64,000 nucleotides of DNA from JBOGCH01 sp051656645 (GCA_051656645.1 JBOGCH010000005.1:62001-126000), one strand, 5' to 3'; numbered from the stretch's first letter, positions 1 to 8,530 are shown. Numbers and translations are program-made. Notes: a model not told the origin generated them from the letters alone.

Positions 1-256
1 ACTAATATTTTAGAATAATTGTTTCTTTCTAGATAACTTTTTTTCGCATATTGCTATTATTTTATCTAATATATTGAGATTAAGTTTTTTATAATGCTTC
101 ATATTGTTTGGATTATGCGTTCCTGATTTAAGTAGAGTGGACAAGAAAGCAGATAGGACGTGCATGGTGCAACGATTGGAATATAATAAATTAGAAGACT
201 CAATATTTAGAAGGATAAGTAGTAAAACGTCTAAGCTTTTATGTGCAAGTTTACGG
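1..256. other. Left-edge stretch with no supported gene
   Basis: AT-rich sequence before the first recognisable terminator. A 70-codon open frame on + (104-316) reads straight through the terminator hairpin at 257-314, and a minus-strand open frame here lacks a start and any family signature. I see no tRNA arm or conserved protein motif. It may be the end of a gene that lies mostly outside the window, or simply spacer. Confidence 0.4.
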
Positions 257-314
257 AACCGTATAAAAAAGAAGTGTGTTACAAAAATAGTAACACACTT
301 CTTTTTATACGGTT
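257..314 (-). terminator. Long terminator hairpin after the thioredoxin gene
   Basis: Arms 257-282 and 290-314 are inverse complements over about 25 bp with a single bulged A, loop AAAAATA. On the minus strand it begins 3 bases after the stop codon of the thioredoxin gene. The AT-rich outer stem could work for transcripts from either side. Confidence 0.75.
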
Positions 315-317
315 GAA

Positions 318-743
318 TTATTTCTTTTGATTGAGTAGTTTCTCATCTATTATCTTTTTGAGCTGTTCCTTAGGTTGTAGACCAACCATTTTAGTGGGTT
401 CACCTTGGGTTGGAATAAATACTAACATAGGGATGCTGCGAGCGGCAAATAGCTGTGCAATTGCGGGATTTTTATCAACATCAATTTTATAGATTTGGAT
501 TTTCTTTCCATATTCTTTTTGTAGTTCTTCTAATATTGGCGCAAGTTTTTTGCATGGCGGACACCAATCGGCATATAAATCAATAATGACAGGTTTATCG
601 CCTAAGTATTTCCATTCCTTATTTGTGGTATAATCCCATATTTGTTTTTTAAAATCCTCTGTAGAAATGTTTTTAACTGTTTGGCTGTACCCATAGGTTA
701 GAGAGATGACAATTAGTGCGAATAGTATAAATAATTTCTTCAT
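318..743 (-). CDS. Secreted thioredoxin-family protein
   Basis: A 141-residue thioredoxin-fold protein, probably a periplasmic thiol-disulfide oxidoreductase. An N-terminal hydrophobic signal segment (about residues 3-20, ending in YSQ) is followed by a thioredoxin domain with the redox motif WCPPC at 60-64 and the cis-proline at 105 (SIP). WCPPC differs from the WCGPC of cytosolic thioredoxin and is common in periplasmic family members. An upstream in-frame extension of 45 codons exists, but the start at 743 (MKKLF) is preferred because it places the signal peptide at the N terminus. The gene is alone, divergent from ispE and closed by a strong hairpin. The substrate is unknown; it could reduce or oxidise periplasmic cysteines. 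Confidence 0.88.
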   Translation of the reverse strand: MKKLFILFALIVISLTYGYSQTVKNISTEDFKKQIWDYTTNKEWKYLGDKPVIIDLYADWCPPCKKLAPILEELQKEYGKKIQIYKIDVDKNPAIAQLFAARSIPMLVFIPTQGEPTKMVGLQPKEQLKKIIDEKLLNQKK

Positions 744-838
744 ATGTTTTAGTTTAAATGTAGTTTTATAGCAGTTGTACGCCACATGGAGATAAAAGTT
801 TGATGTTGATAAAGGAAGAAAGAACGTGAAACTAATAT

Positions 839-846
839 TATATTTG
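839..846 (+). promoter_or_regulatory. Candidate -7 box for ispE
   Basis: TATATTTG fits the Bacteroidetes -7 consensus TAnnTTTG and ends 24 bases before the ispE start at 871. No TTTG lies at the expected spacing upstream, so this is only a partial match. Confidence 0.35.
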
Positions 847-870
847 TGGGCGAAATTAATACAACATTTA

Positions 871-1704
871 ATGAACAAGATAGTTTTAAAGCCGAATGCA
901 AAGATTAATATTGGCTTGTATGTAACTGAAAAGAGAACGGATGGATTCCATAATCTGGAGACTCTGTTTTATCCTGTCGATTTATGTGATGAGTTAGTTA
1001 TTTGCACTAAATTGGACTCTTATGGTGAATGTGAGTTTACACAAAACGGTTTTATGCTAGATTGTGCTGACGAGCATAATTTAGTAGTAAAAGCATATAG
1101 GTTGTTGTGTGATGAATTTAACTTACCTTCGGTCAATGTTTGTTTAACAAAGTCAATACCCTTTGGCGCAGGGCTTGGAGGTGGATCGGCAGATGCTGCA
1201 TTTATGCTAAAAGGTTTAAATGAGCTGTTTTCTCTACATTTATCAGATGATAGGTTGGAACGTTATGCTGCCACTTTAGGAAGTGATTGTGCATTTTTTA
1301 TAAAGAATAAACCTGTTTTTGCATGTGGGCGTGGAGAAGAATTCACATGTGTGGAATTATCATTAAACGGTTGGCACATAGTTATGGTAAAGCCTGCGCA
1401 TGGAGTATCGACCGCCGATGCTTTTGGTGGGATTATTCCACATGTAGCAAATGTGAATTTGAGAGAAATATGCGATATGCCAATAACGCAATGGCAAGGT
1501 GTTATTGAAAATGCTTTTGAACAAACTGTCTTTGTAAAATATCCTGATTTATTGCATATCAAGAATAAATTGATAGAGTTGGGTGCAGTTTATACATCAA
1601 TGAGTGGAAGTGGATCAACTGTTTTTGGATTGTTTAAGGAAGTACCACATAACATAGGGAATTCTTTCCCTGACATGTTTGTATGGCATGGAGTATTAGA
1701 GTAG
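871..1704 (+). CDS. ispE: 4-diphosphocytidyl-2-C-methyl-D-erythritol kinase
   Basis: IspE, a GHMP-family kinase, phosphorylates 4-diphosphocytidyl-2-C-methyl-D-erythritol in the MEP pathway of isoprenoid precursor synthesis in the cytoplasm. The 277-residue product opens with the typical PNAKINIGLYV segment, carries the glycine-rich ATP loop PFGAGLGGGSADAA at about 97-110, and ends with the GHMP motif SGSGSTVFG. Length is normal for the family. The start at 871 (MNKIVLKPNAK) is chosen over an in-frame ATG at 826, which would add 15 residues not seen in the family and overlap the -7 box. It is transcribed alone and shares a bidirectional terminator with the convergent deiminase gene. Confidence 0.95.
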   Translation: MNKIVLKPNAKINIGLYVTEKRTDGFHNLETLFYPVDLCDELVICTKLDSYGECEFTQNGFMLDCADEHNLVVKAYRLLCDEFNLPSVNVCLTKSIPFGAGLGGGSADAAFMLKGLNELFSLHLSDDRLERYAATLGSDCAFFIKNKPVFACGRGEEFTCVELSLNGWHIVMVKPAHGVSTADAFGGIIPHVANVNLREICDMPITQWQGVIENAFEQTVFVKYPDLLHIKNKLIELGAVYTSMSGSGSTVFGLFKEVPHNIGNSFPDMFVWHGVLE

Positions 1705-1711
1705 GGATATA

Positions 1712-1747
1712 AAAAATGGGCGAGTAAAACTGAACTCGCCCATTTTT
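1712..1747. terminator. Bidirectional terminator between convergent genes
   Basis: Perfect 14-bp stem (1712-1725 with 1734-1747) around an 8-base loop. A-rich on one side and T-rich on the other, it serves ispE (+) and the deiminase gene (-), whose stop codon follows directly. Confidence 0.85.
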
Positions 1748-1748
1748 A

Positions 1749-2882
1749 TTAACGTTCTTGTGGTTGCTGCTGGGTGACGCAATGTATCATGCCTCCTTCT
1801 GCATATATATTTTGCGCAAAAATACCTACAACTTTACGATCGGGATATATTTTTTGAATAATCTCCAATGCTTTATTGTCATTGGGATCATTATAAATAG
1901 GAACTAGTACCAAACCATTTGTTACGTAATAATTAACATAAGAGGCTTGTATGCCTAAGTTTTTCCCGTAGGTTGTTGTGACGTTGTTTTGAGTAAGGGG
2001 TAGTTGGATGTATTGGTAACTACTTCCATCGGCCGCTTTAACAGAATAAAGATAATCAATATCGCTTTGTGGCAATTCCCAATAGTATAAGTCAGCTTGT
2101 GACATTGTTATTATGGTTTTGCCATCGGGAGAAAAACGAGCAAAGCCGTCAACGTGCATATCGGTAATATCATCATCGGCACCTTTAAGCCAGATGAAAT
2201 GATTAACTCCTAGATAGGCCGAAAGATATTTCTCGGCATATTCCTTTGTCATACCCGGATTTCTGTTACTATTGAGCACAGAGCTTTCTGTGAGAATAAT
2301 TGCTCCTTGCGTATTAAATTCATAGGCTCCTCCTTCAATAATCATTTTTTGTTGTAAGTTAATGTACGGGAGCTTTAATGCATTAGCAATTTTACTAGGG
2401 ATTTGTGCATCATAGTTATAAGGAAATTTATCGCCCCAACCATTGAAACCCCAACCTTCAATGTTAAGTTTATTTTGTTTATTGAATACGAAAATAGGTC
2501 CGTTATCCCTTGCCCAGACACCATTTGTCTTAAAGAGGAAGAATTCAACGTTTGCTAAACTAATATTATTGCTTTGTAGTTTGGTGATGATGTCTGCTTT
2601 AAGATCTGCATTGTAGGCAATGATATAAACTTTACCATGGTTGACAAGTTCTTTTGTCATGGATATCCACATGGGTTCAAGCTGTTCTGCATATTTCTTG
2701 CCATACTGATAGGGTTGCGGCCATTGTAACCAAGTCCCAACATGGGGATCGCTTTCTATTGGCATAAAATACTGGGTACCTGCAGGAATTTGCGCATTAC
2801 TTTCAGTGTTGTCATTATTATTTCCCTTATCACATGCAGTGATAAGGGAAATAAGTAGAATGAGGTGTAGCATCATTTTCAT
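1749..2882 (-). CDS. Agmatine deiminase / peptidylarginine deiminase family lipoprotein
   Basis: Guanidino-group-modifying enzyme of the PAD_porph/agmatine deiminase family, which hydrolyses agmatine (or an arginine guanidino group) to a carbamoyl product plus ammonia. Family motifs are all present in order: WARDNGP, EGGAYEF, NSNRNP, an HVDGFARF segment (catalytic His with nearby Asp) and the catalytic Cys in GGMIHCVTQQQP near the C terminus. Unlike cytosolic AguA, it begins with a lipoprotein signal, hydrophobic residues 4-15 then LITAC with Cys17, followed by an Asn-rich tether, so it is probably anchored in the envelope. It lies 7 bases after an HdeD-type gene and is likely co-transcribed with it. 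Whether the substrate is agmatine or peptidyl-arginine cannot be told from sequence. Confidence 0.85.
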   Translation of the reverse strand: MKMMLHLILLISLITACDKGNNNDNTESNAQIPAGTQYFMPIESDPHVGTWLQWPQPYQYGKKYAEQLEPMWISMTKELVNHGKVYIIAYNADLKADIITKLQSNNISLANVEFFLFKTNGVWARDNGPIFVFNKQNKLNIEGWGFNGWGDKFPYNYDAQIPSKIANALKLPYINLQQKMIIEGGAYEFNTQGAIILTESSVLNSNRNPGMTKEYAEKYLSAYLGVNHFIWLKGADDDITDMHVDGFARFSPDGKTIITMSQADLYYWELPQSDIDYLYSVKAADGSSYQYIQLPLTQNNVTTTYGKNLGIQASYVNYYVTNGLVLVPIYNDPNDNKALEIIQKIYPDRKVVGIFAQNIYAEGGMIHCVTQQQPQER

Positions 2883-2889
2883 TCGTGGA

Positions 2890-3423
2890 TTATTTAGTGA
2901 TAAAAGCTCTTATAATTGCTGATACTCCACCAAAAATGAAAGCTAATCCGGTCCATACAATAATGTTAAGTACACCAAATAGTGGATGGAAGATGATAAG
3001 GAATGCAAAGATTAACGTAAGTATTCCTCCCACAAGTAGCCATCCCCAATTGCTAATGCCCATGCGAGACATTTGTGTGGATGCACTAATAAAATCAATG
3101 CCTTGAAACATTAAAATAAAACCAACTACGTAAGGTAGTGCTGCTTCTGCCCATTGTAAGTCAAATAATAGGACACATCCAATCATAAGATCAATGATAC
3201 CGAGGGCAAATCCCCAACCCCAATCGCTCCGGTCGGCGGATGTAAATGCGTGGGCAATTTCTGAAATACCAATGATAATGAATATAATACAGAAGTAAAT
3301 GGTTAATCCTAAGTAAGACTCGACCGGATTTCTGAAAATCCAAATACCAAAAATAATAAATAGAATACCCATGATGAGCATAATCCACCAGTTTCTGTTT
3401 CCGCTTGTAACGTTTGTTCCCAT
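2890..3423 (-). CDS. HdeD-like membrane protein (DUF308)
   Basis: A 177-residue inner-membrane protein with six hydrophobic segments (first about residues 12-30, last about 151-173) arranged as internal repeats of the DUF308/HdeD type. In E. coli HdeD takes part in acid resistance at high cell density; that role is known for the family and only inferred here. Gly- and Trp-rich turns (DWGWGFALG, NWGWLLVGG) mark the repeats. It is the first gene of a two-gene unit with the deiminase lipoprotein, with a 7-base gap and no terminator between them, which makes a joint envelope-stress or acid-stress role plausible. Confidence 0.82.
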   Translation of the reverse strand: MGTNVTSGNRNWWIMLIMGILFIIFGIWIFRNPVESYLGLTIYFCIIFIIIGISEIAHAFTSADRSDWGWGFALGIIDLMIGCVLLFDLQWAEAALPYVVGFILMFQGIDFISASTQMSRMGISNWGWLLVGGILTLIFAFLIIFHPLFGVLNIIVWTGLAFIFGGVSAIIRAFITK

Positions 3424-3549
3424 GTTAAAAATATAAAGTTTACAATTAATTTAAATGAGCACTCTCTGTGTCATTCTTATTTTCATACTGTTTATATGTT
3501 TATGAGCGGATAATGTTTAAAAAAAGCGTGATATTTTCAATGAAATGCC

Positions 3550-3557
3550 TATTTTTG
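3550..3557 (+). promoter_or_regulatory. Candidate -7 box for argS
   Basis: TATTTTTG matches TAnnTTTG and lies 64 bases before the argS start. No clear TTTG at the -33 position. Confidence 0.4.
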
Positions 3558-3621
3558 CATTGTATTTGCATAATTGTGCATACATACTGAAATAAAAAGA
3601 AACAAAACAAAGAAATCTTTT

Positions 3622-5409
3622 ATGAATATAGAGAATTTATTGACCTCAAAGGTAATAGAAGCGGTAAAAGAGTGCTATGGGGCTGATATTACAGCTAAGG
3701 ATGTACAACTTCAAGAAACGCGTAAGGAATTTAGTGGAGATGTAACATTGGTGGTTTTCCCTTTTTTACGATTTTCAAAACAATCGCCTGAAGCGACTGC
3801 TGAGCAAATTGGTAAGTATTTGCAAGAGAATATCAAGGAGGTAAAAGCCTATAATGTTGTAAAAGGTTTTCTTAATGTAGAGATATCATCTGCTTATTGG
3901 TTGAGTGTGTTAAATGAAATTATTCCTGACACTGAATTTGGATATGCAAAAACTCCAAGTGGGCGTTCGATAATGATTGAATATTCATCGCCTAATACCA
4001 ACAAGCCTCTCCATTTGGGCCATATACGTAACAACCTTTTAGGTTGGGCTGTATCCCAAATACAAAAAGCTAATGGGCACAATGTAATCATGGTGAACCT
4101 TGTTAATGACCGTGGAATTCATATTTGTAAAAGTATGGTGGCATGGGAGAAGTTTGCTAATGGAGCAACACCTGAGAGTGTTGGAGAGAAAGGTGACCAT
4201 TTTGTTGGCGATTACTACGTACGTTTTGACAAAGAATATAAAGCTGAGATTAAGCAACTAATGGAACAAGGAATGAGCGAGGACGACGCTAAGAAACAAG
4301 CGCCTATCCTTCTTGAGGCTCAAGAGATGTTACGTAAATGGGAAGCAGGTGATGAGGCTGTAGTCTCTCTGTGGAAAACAATGAATAGTTGGGTACTTGC
4401 CGGTTTTGAGGAAACTTATAAGGTAATGGGTATCAGCTTTGATAAAATATATTTTGAATCGGAGACTTACAAAAGAGGACGTGACATTGTCCTTAAAGGT
4501 TTAGCTGATGGTGTATTATATCAAAAAGAAACGGGAAGTATTTGGGCAGATTTGACTGGTGATGGTTTAGATCATAAATTACTGTTACGTGATGATGGAA
4601 CATCTGTGTATATGACTCAAGATATTGGAACTGCTTATGATCGTTTTAATGAGTTCGACATTGATGAGGAGATTTATGTGGTAGGAAATGAGCAAAATTA
4701 TCACTTCCAAGTGCTTTCTTTAATTTGTAAGAAATTGGGATTTGAGTGGGCTGAAAAGATTAAACATTTATCTTATGGTATGGTAGAACTTCCAGAAGGT
4801 AAGATGAAGTCTCGCGAAGGTACAGTGGTTGATGCTGACGATTTGATGCAAGAGATGATTAATACGGCACGCGAAACATCGCAGGAGTTAGGCAAACTTG
4901 AAGGATACTCGCATGAGGAAGCAGAAGAGGTGTACCGTAAGGTTGCTTTAGGTGCTTTGAAATACTTTATCTTAAAAGTGGATCCAAAGAAAACTATGAT
5001 GTTTAATCCTAAGGAGTCAATTGACTTTAACGGAAATACAGGTCCATTTATACAGTATACATACGCTCGTATACAATCTATACTACGCAAGGCTACAGAG
5101 ATGGGAATTACACTTGCGGATGTAGATACTTCAGTTGAATTAAGCTCAAAAGAACAGGATTTAGTTAAATCCATTGCTAAATTGCCTGAAGTTGTTGAAG
5201 AAGCTGGAAAAATGTATAGTCCTGCGTTATTAGCTAATTATGCTTATGATTTGGCTAAGGAGTTTAATCAATTCTATCATGACTTTACAATTCTTAAAGA
5301 AGAGAATGACGTGGTGCGTAACATACGTCTTCAATTGGCAAAACAAAGCGGACAAGCAATTAAAAACGCATTGGCACTTCTAGGAATGGAGATGCCTGAA
5401 CGTATGTAA
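3622..5409 (+). CDS. argS: Arginyl-tRNA synthetase
   Basis: Class I aminoacyl-tRNA synthetase charging tRNA-Arg. The 595-residue product has the N-terminal Add-1 domain, the HIGH-type signature HLGH at 131-134 within SSPNTNKPLHLGHIRNN, the KMSKS-equivalent GKMKSREG near residue 395, and a DALR anticodon-binding domain at the C terminus. The start at 3622 (MNIENLL) is preferred over an upstream in-frame ATG at 3574 that would add 16 charged residues. The PHP phosphatase gene starts 3 bases after the stop, so argS probably leads a run of five genes ending at 7706. Confidence 0.97.
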   Translation: MNIENLLTSKVIEAVKECYGADITAKDVQLQETRKEFSGDVTLVVFPFLRFSKQSPEATAEQIGKYLQENIKEVKAYNVVKGFLNVEISSAYWLSVLNEIIPDTEFGYAKTPSGRSIMIEYSSPNTNKPLHLGHIRNNLLGWAVSQIQKANGHNVIMVNLVNDRGIHICKSMVAWEKFANGATPESVGEKGDHFVGDYYVRFDKEYKAEIKQLMEQGMSEDDAKKQAPILLEAQEMLRKWEAGDEAVVSLWKTMNSWVLAGFEETYKVMGISFDKIYFESETYKRGRDIVLKGLADGVLYQKETGSIWADLTGDGLDHKLLLRDDGTSVYMTQDIGTAYDRFNEFDIDEEIYVVGNEQNYHFQVLSLICKKLGFEWAEKIKHLSYGMVELPEGKMKSREGTVVDADDLMQEMINTARETSQELGKLEGYSHEEAEEVYRKVALGALKYFILKVDPKKTMMFNPKESIDFNGNTGPFIQYTYARIQSILRKATEMGITLADVDTSVELSSKEQDLVKSIAKLPEVVEEAGKMYSPALLANYAYDLAKEFNQFYHDFTILKEENDVVRNIRLQLAKQSGQAIKNALALLGMEMPERM

Positions 5410-5412
5410 TAT

Positions 5413-6246
5413 ATGAATTTAAGCAATTATCATAGTCACTGTTCGTACTGCGATGGCAAAGCTCCAATGGAGGAGTTTGTTGTTAGTGCAATATATAAAG
5501 GATTTACGGCATATGGGATATCTTCCCATGCGCCGTTGCCTTTTTCTACACCTTGGAGTTTAAAGAAAGAGGATGTGGCGTCCTATTTATCGGACATCAC
5601 AGCTTTGAAAGAAAAATACAAAGGTAAAATAGAGTTATATGCAGGAATGGAAATAGATTACTTGAGTAATGAAAGTAATCCGTCTGTTGATTTCTTCCAA
5701 CAATTGCCTTTGGATTATAGAATTGGTTCTGTACATTTACTTCATGCCCCAAACGGGGATGTTGTGGATATTGATACCTCTGAAGAGAAGTTTAAGCAGA
5801 CGCTTAATTTGTATTTCAATAATGACTTAAAGTTAGTTGTTGAAAAATACTTTACAGCTTTAATGTTGATGGTCAACACAGGCGGCTTTGATATTGTTGG
5901 ACATTTTGATAAAATATATTTGAATGCGTTGTCTGTTGATAAGGACTTATTAGATTGTAAGTGGTATCAGGAGAAGATAGATGAATTTTTACATCAAGTA
6001 GTGGAGAAAGGATTGTTTCTTGAAATAAACACAAAAGCTTTTATAAAAAAGGGGACACTTTTTCCAAATGAAAAGCATTGGCTGAAGATAAAAGAATTAC
6101 AAATACCAATAGTCATAAACTCGGATGCACACTTTCCAGAGAAAGTGAATGAGGGGAGAATGGAGGCGATAGCATTATTGAAGGAGCATGGTTTTACTCA
6201 TGCAATGCAATTATTAAATAATCAATGGCAAAATCTACCACTATGA
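5413..6246 (+). CDS. PHP-domain phosphatase, HisJ (histidinol-phosphatase) type
   Basis: A 277-residue protein of the polymerase-and-histidinol-phosphatase (PHP) superfamily, trinuclear-metal phosphoesterases. The N-terminal metal motif is NYHSHCSYCDG (HxH), a GMEID acid follows near residue 80, then GSVH near 104, GHFDK near 160 and the C-terminal INSDAH. The overall order matches HisJ-type histidinol phosphatases. No other histidine-biosynthesis gene lies in the window, so the substrate could be another phosphate ester. The last codons overlap the next gene by ATGA, so the two are translationally coupled. Confidence 0.85.
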   Translation: MNLSNYHSHCSYCDGKAPMEEFVVSAIYKGFTAYGISSHAPLPFSTPWSLKKEDVASYLSDITALKEKYKGKIELYAGMEIDYLSNESNPSVDFFQQLPLDYRIGSVHLLHAPNGDVVDIDTSEEKFKQTLNLYFNNDLKLVVEKYFTALMLMVNTGGFDIVGHFDKIYLNALSVDKDLLDCKWYQEKIDEFLHQVVEKGLFLEINTKAFIKKGTLFPNEKHWLKIKELQIPIVINSDAHFPEKVNEGRMEAIALLKEHGFTHAMQLLNNQWQNLPL

Positions 6247-6677
6247 GTGAATGGAATATTATATACACATCCAATACACCTCAGCAAATGGGTGTTGTTA
6301 AAGCGGCTCTTGAAGCAGAAGGTTTTGAAACAAGAATACGCGATATGCATACAGCCGTTACCGGATATGGTGCAGCGATTGGCGGTGCAAAATTATTGGT
6401 AAAGAAAGAGGTTTATGATGAGGCTATGTTTTTTTTAAAGGAAGCCAATTTTATAAGTCCGGATGCTGATAATGATTTACAGGATGATACGGTATATCTG
6501 GTGCCAATGAATCAAGATAAGGGGCGTTGTCCTTTTTGTAATTCAAAAAATATAGAAAAATTTAAATACAGTAATCCAATCATGAGATTAGTTGCTTTGT
6601 TTATGGCAATATTCATATCGTTGTATCGAAATAACTTGAGTTGTGAGGATTGCGGTAAAAAATGGAAGTACGTATAA
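6243..6677 (+). CDS. DUF2007 protein with two CxxC pairs and a membrane segment
   Basis: A 144-residue protein. Residues 1-70 resemble the DUF2007 'signal transducing' domain (IIYTSNTPQQMGVVKAALE opening, small alpha/beta fold). A CPFC pair at 96-99 and a CEDC pair at 134-137 probably bind one zinc and flank a hydrophobic stretch at 112-128 that could cross or touch the membrane. The start at 6243 is chosen because its ATG overlaps the previous TGA as ATGA; an in-frame ATG at 6225 would overlap by 22 bases. Function unknown; DUF2007 proteins are proposed, not shown, to act in signalling. Confidence 0.72.
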   Translation: MSEWNIIYTSNTPQQMGVVKAALEAEGFETRIRDMHTAVTGYGAAIGGAKLLVKKEVYDEAMFFLKEANFISPDADNDLQDDTVYLVPMNQDKGRCPFCNSKNIEKFKYSNPIMRLVALFMAIFISLYRNNLSCEDCGKKWKYV

Positions 6678-6679
6678 TA

Positions 6680-6931
6680 ATGGAGAAAATACACTATACT
6701 CCGATTGGAGTTTGCTCTAAAAGCATGGAAATTACAGTTACAAACGGTATTGTTGAGGATGTAGTTATTGTGGGGGGATGTAGTGGCAATTTGCAAGGAA
6801 TTTCGCAATTGGTGAAAGGAATGAAGGTTGAAGATGTTATACAGAGATTGAGGAACATTCAATGCGGAGCAAAAACATCGTCATGTCCTGACCAATTAGC
6901 ACACGCCTTATTGCAACATATAAATAACTAA
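6680..6931 (+). CDS. TSCPD-domain protein
   Basis: An 83-residue protein carrying the TSCPD domain, a small Cys-rich module also found at the C terminus of some ribonucleotide reductases. The signature TSSCPD is at 66-71 and Cys12, Cys34 and Cys62 are further metal-ligand candidates. Length fits the stand-alone family. The start at 6680 (MEKIHYT) follows the preceding stop by two bases; an ATG at 6662 inside that gene is less likely. Function of stand-alone TSCPD proteins is not established. Confidence 0.8.
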   Translation: MEKIHYTPIGVCSKSMEITVTNGIVEDVVIVGGCSGNLQGISQLVKGMKVEDVIQRLRNIQCGAKTSSCPDQLAHALLQHINN

Positions 6932-6935
6932 TATT

Positions 6936-7706
6936 ATGGAAAAACTTCAGGAGATACGTCTATGGGCTGAGCAACTTGCTCGGGAAGTAGGAGCAATTCA
7001 ATTATCCTATTTTCGTAGTGATAATATTGGCATTGAAACGAAATCTAATATATACGATGTGGTAACTCGTGTCGATAAAGAGTGTGAGCAATTTATACGT
7101 GAACAAATTGTTCGAGTATATCCTGAGCATGGCATATTGGGCGAGGAGGGAAGTTCATACCAACTAGATAAAGATTATGTTTGGGTTGTTGATCCTTTGG
7201 ATGGGACAAATAACTATAGTCAAGGTTTGCCTATCTATTGCGTTTCAATAGCTTTAAAATACAGAGGAGAAGCTATTGTTGGCGTTGTATATGCACCTTA
7301 TTTCAATGAGATGTTTAGCGCAGCCTGGGGACATGGAGCAACCATGAACAACAAGCCGTTACAAATAGGAAGCAAACAGACATTGGCCGAGTCAGTATTA
7401 GGAACAGGCTTTCCATATGATAAGGATGTGAATCCAGATAATAATGCTCAAAATTTAGCATCTATATTACCTTCTATAAGAGGTATAAGACGTATGGGTT
7501 CTGCAGCGTATGATTTATGTTGTGTTGCAGCCGGATTTCTTGATGGCTACTGGGAGCTTTCCTTGAGCGAGTGGGATATGTGCGCCGGTGCACTCATTGT
7601 TGAAGAGGCTGGGGGAGTTGTTACTCCTTTCCGAGAAAACAGAGGAATATCGATTATAGCAGGTAACTCAATAATAGTATCTTTAATTGCAGAGAAAATT
7701 AAATAA
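6936..7706 (+). CDS. Inositol-monophosphatase family phosphatase
   Basis: A 256-residue Mg-dependent phosphatase of the IMPase/SuhB/CysQ superfamily. Motifs: GEEGSS (metal-binding Glu), WVVDPLDGTNNY (the DPxDGT loop) and EWDMCAGALIVEEAGG near the C terminus. Likely substrates include inositol phosphates, or 3'-phosphoadenosine 5'-phosphate if it is CysQ-like; sequence does not decide. It begins 4 bases after the TSCPD gene and ends the argS-led run; its TAA forms the first bases of the terminator stem. Confidence 0.9.
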   Translation: MEKLQEIRLWAEQLAREVGAIQLSYFRSDNIGIETKSNIYDVVTRVDKECEQFIREQIVRVYPEHGILGEEGSSYQLDKDYVWVVDPLDGTNNYSQGLPIYCVSIALKYRGEAIVGVVYAPYFNEMFSAAWGHGATMNNKPLQIGSKQTLAESVLGTGFPYDKDVNPDNNAQNLASILPSIRGIRRMGSAAYDLCCVAAGFLDGYWELSLSEWDMCAGALIVEEAGGVVTPFRENRGISIIAGNSIIVSLIAEKIK

Positions 7707-7744
7707 GTAATGGCTCCGAATATTGAATTCGGAGCCATTACTTA
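7704..7744. terminator. Shared terminator overlapping both stop codons
   Basis: Perfect 18-bp stem (7704-7721 with 7727-7744) and loop ATTGA. The first three bases of one arm are the IMPase stop (7704-7706) and the last three of the other arm are the patatin stop on the minus strand (7742-7744). Confidence 0.88.
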
Positions 7745-8530
7745 TATTATAATCTTATTTTTTGCAAGAAAGCTTACAGCAGTATTATAGCCTTCATTAA
7801 ATATTTCATGTACGTGGTCCAAATCGAACGTGCTGTATTTACTCATATGAAAAGGACGAATTACCCAATCAGATAGTTTAGCATCAATACGCGTATTTGC
7901 GTCAATACTAAGATGAAATGATCGTTCGGCCATACTTAATATGTTTCCAATGCGAAATTGTGTCATGCTCTGATTTATACTAACCGCGATAATACGCTTA
8001 CATCTTTCGCGAATGGGCCTAACGGGTAAATTCATAAATACACCGCCATCTACATAATCCACTTCATTAATCTTACGCGGAACAAAAACAATGGGGATAG
8101 ATGCAGATGCTAAAACCGCAGGGATTAGAGGTCCTTTCTCAAAATGTACTGGTAACCCCGCATTAATATCGCCAGCTGTTACAACAAGTGGAATATTCAG
8201 GTCCTCAAATGTTTCGGCTTTTATAAAGTGTTTTAACCTATCCTCCATGCCGGTCATTGTCATAATACCTAATTTAGACATTGCCGGGCGTGCAAAGTTT
8301 AGAAACCGTTTACCTTCAAAAATGGTTAAACATTCTTCCGGTGCATGGCCAGATGCTATCATGGCACCGGCAATTGCTCCGGCACTTGTGCCAGAGATTA
8401 TATCCGGTTTAATTCCAGCCTCTAACAAGGCCTTATAGACCCCTAAATGTGCAATGCCTCTTGCTCCACCTCCCCCAAGTACAAGGCCTAGGTTATATAA
8501 AGGTTCATTTTTCTCAATGTTTTGCTCCAT
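7742..8530 (-). CDS. Patatin-like phospholipase
   Basis: A 262-residue single-domain patatin of the RssA/NTE type, a serine lipid acyl hydrolase with a Ser-Asp dyad. Visible are the oxyanion loop GGGGARG at 19-25, the nucleophile elbow GTSAG with Ser49, and the catalytic Asp161 in VDGGVFMNLP. There is no signal peptide, so it is probably cytoplasmic or peripheral to the inner membrane; the Bacteroidetes surface patatins with a barrel domain are much longer. Monocistronic, convergent with the IMPase gene and divergent from the ABC-F gene. Confidence 0.9.
   Translation of the reverse strand: MEQNIEKNEPLYNLGLVLGGGGARGIAHLGVYKALLEAGIKPDIISGTSAGAIAGAMIASGHAPEECLTIFEGKRFLNFARPAMSKLGIMTMTGMEDRLKHFIKAETFEDLNIPLVVTAGDINAGLPVHFEKGPLIPAVLASASIPIVFVPRKINEVDYVDGGVFMNLPVRPIRERCKRIIAVSINQSMTQFRIGNILSMAERSFHLSIDANTRIDAKLSDWVIRPFHMSKYSTFDLDHVHEIFNEGYNTAVSFLAKNKIII

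Noticed and set aside
104..316. 70-codon ORF at the left edge
   Set aside because: It reads through a 25-bp terminator hairpin and has no family signature or signal.
839..870. Upstream in-frame ispE start at 826
   Set aside because: Would add 15 residues before the conserved N terminus and include the candidate -7 box.
5413..6246. Placing the PHP protein firmly in histidine synthesis as hisK/hisJ
   Set aside because: No his genes are near and PHP phosphatases vary in substrate; kept as a family call only.
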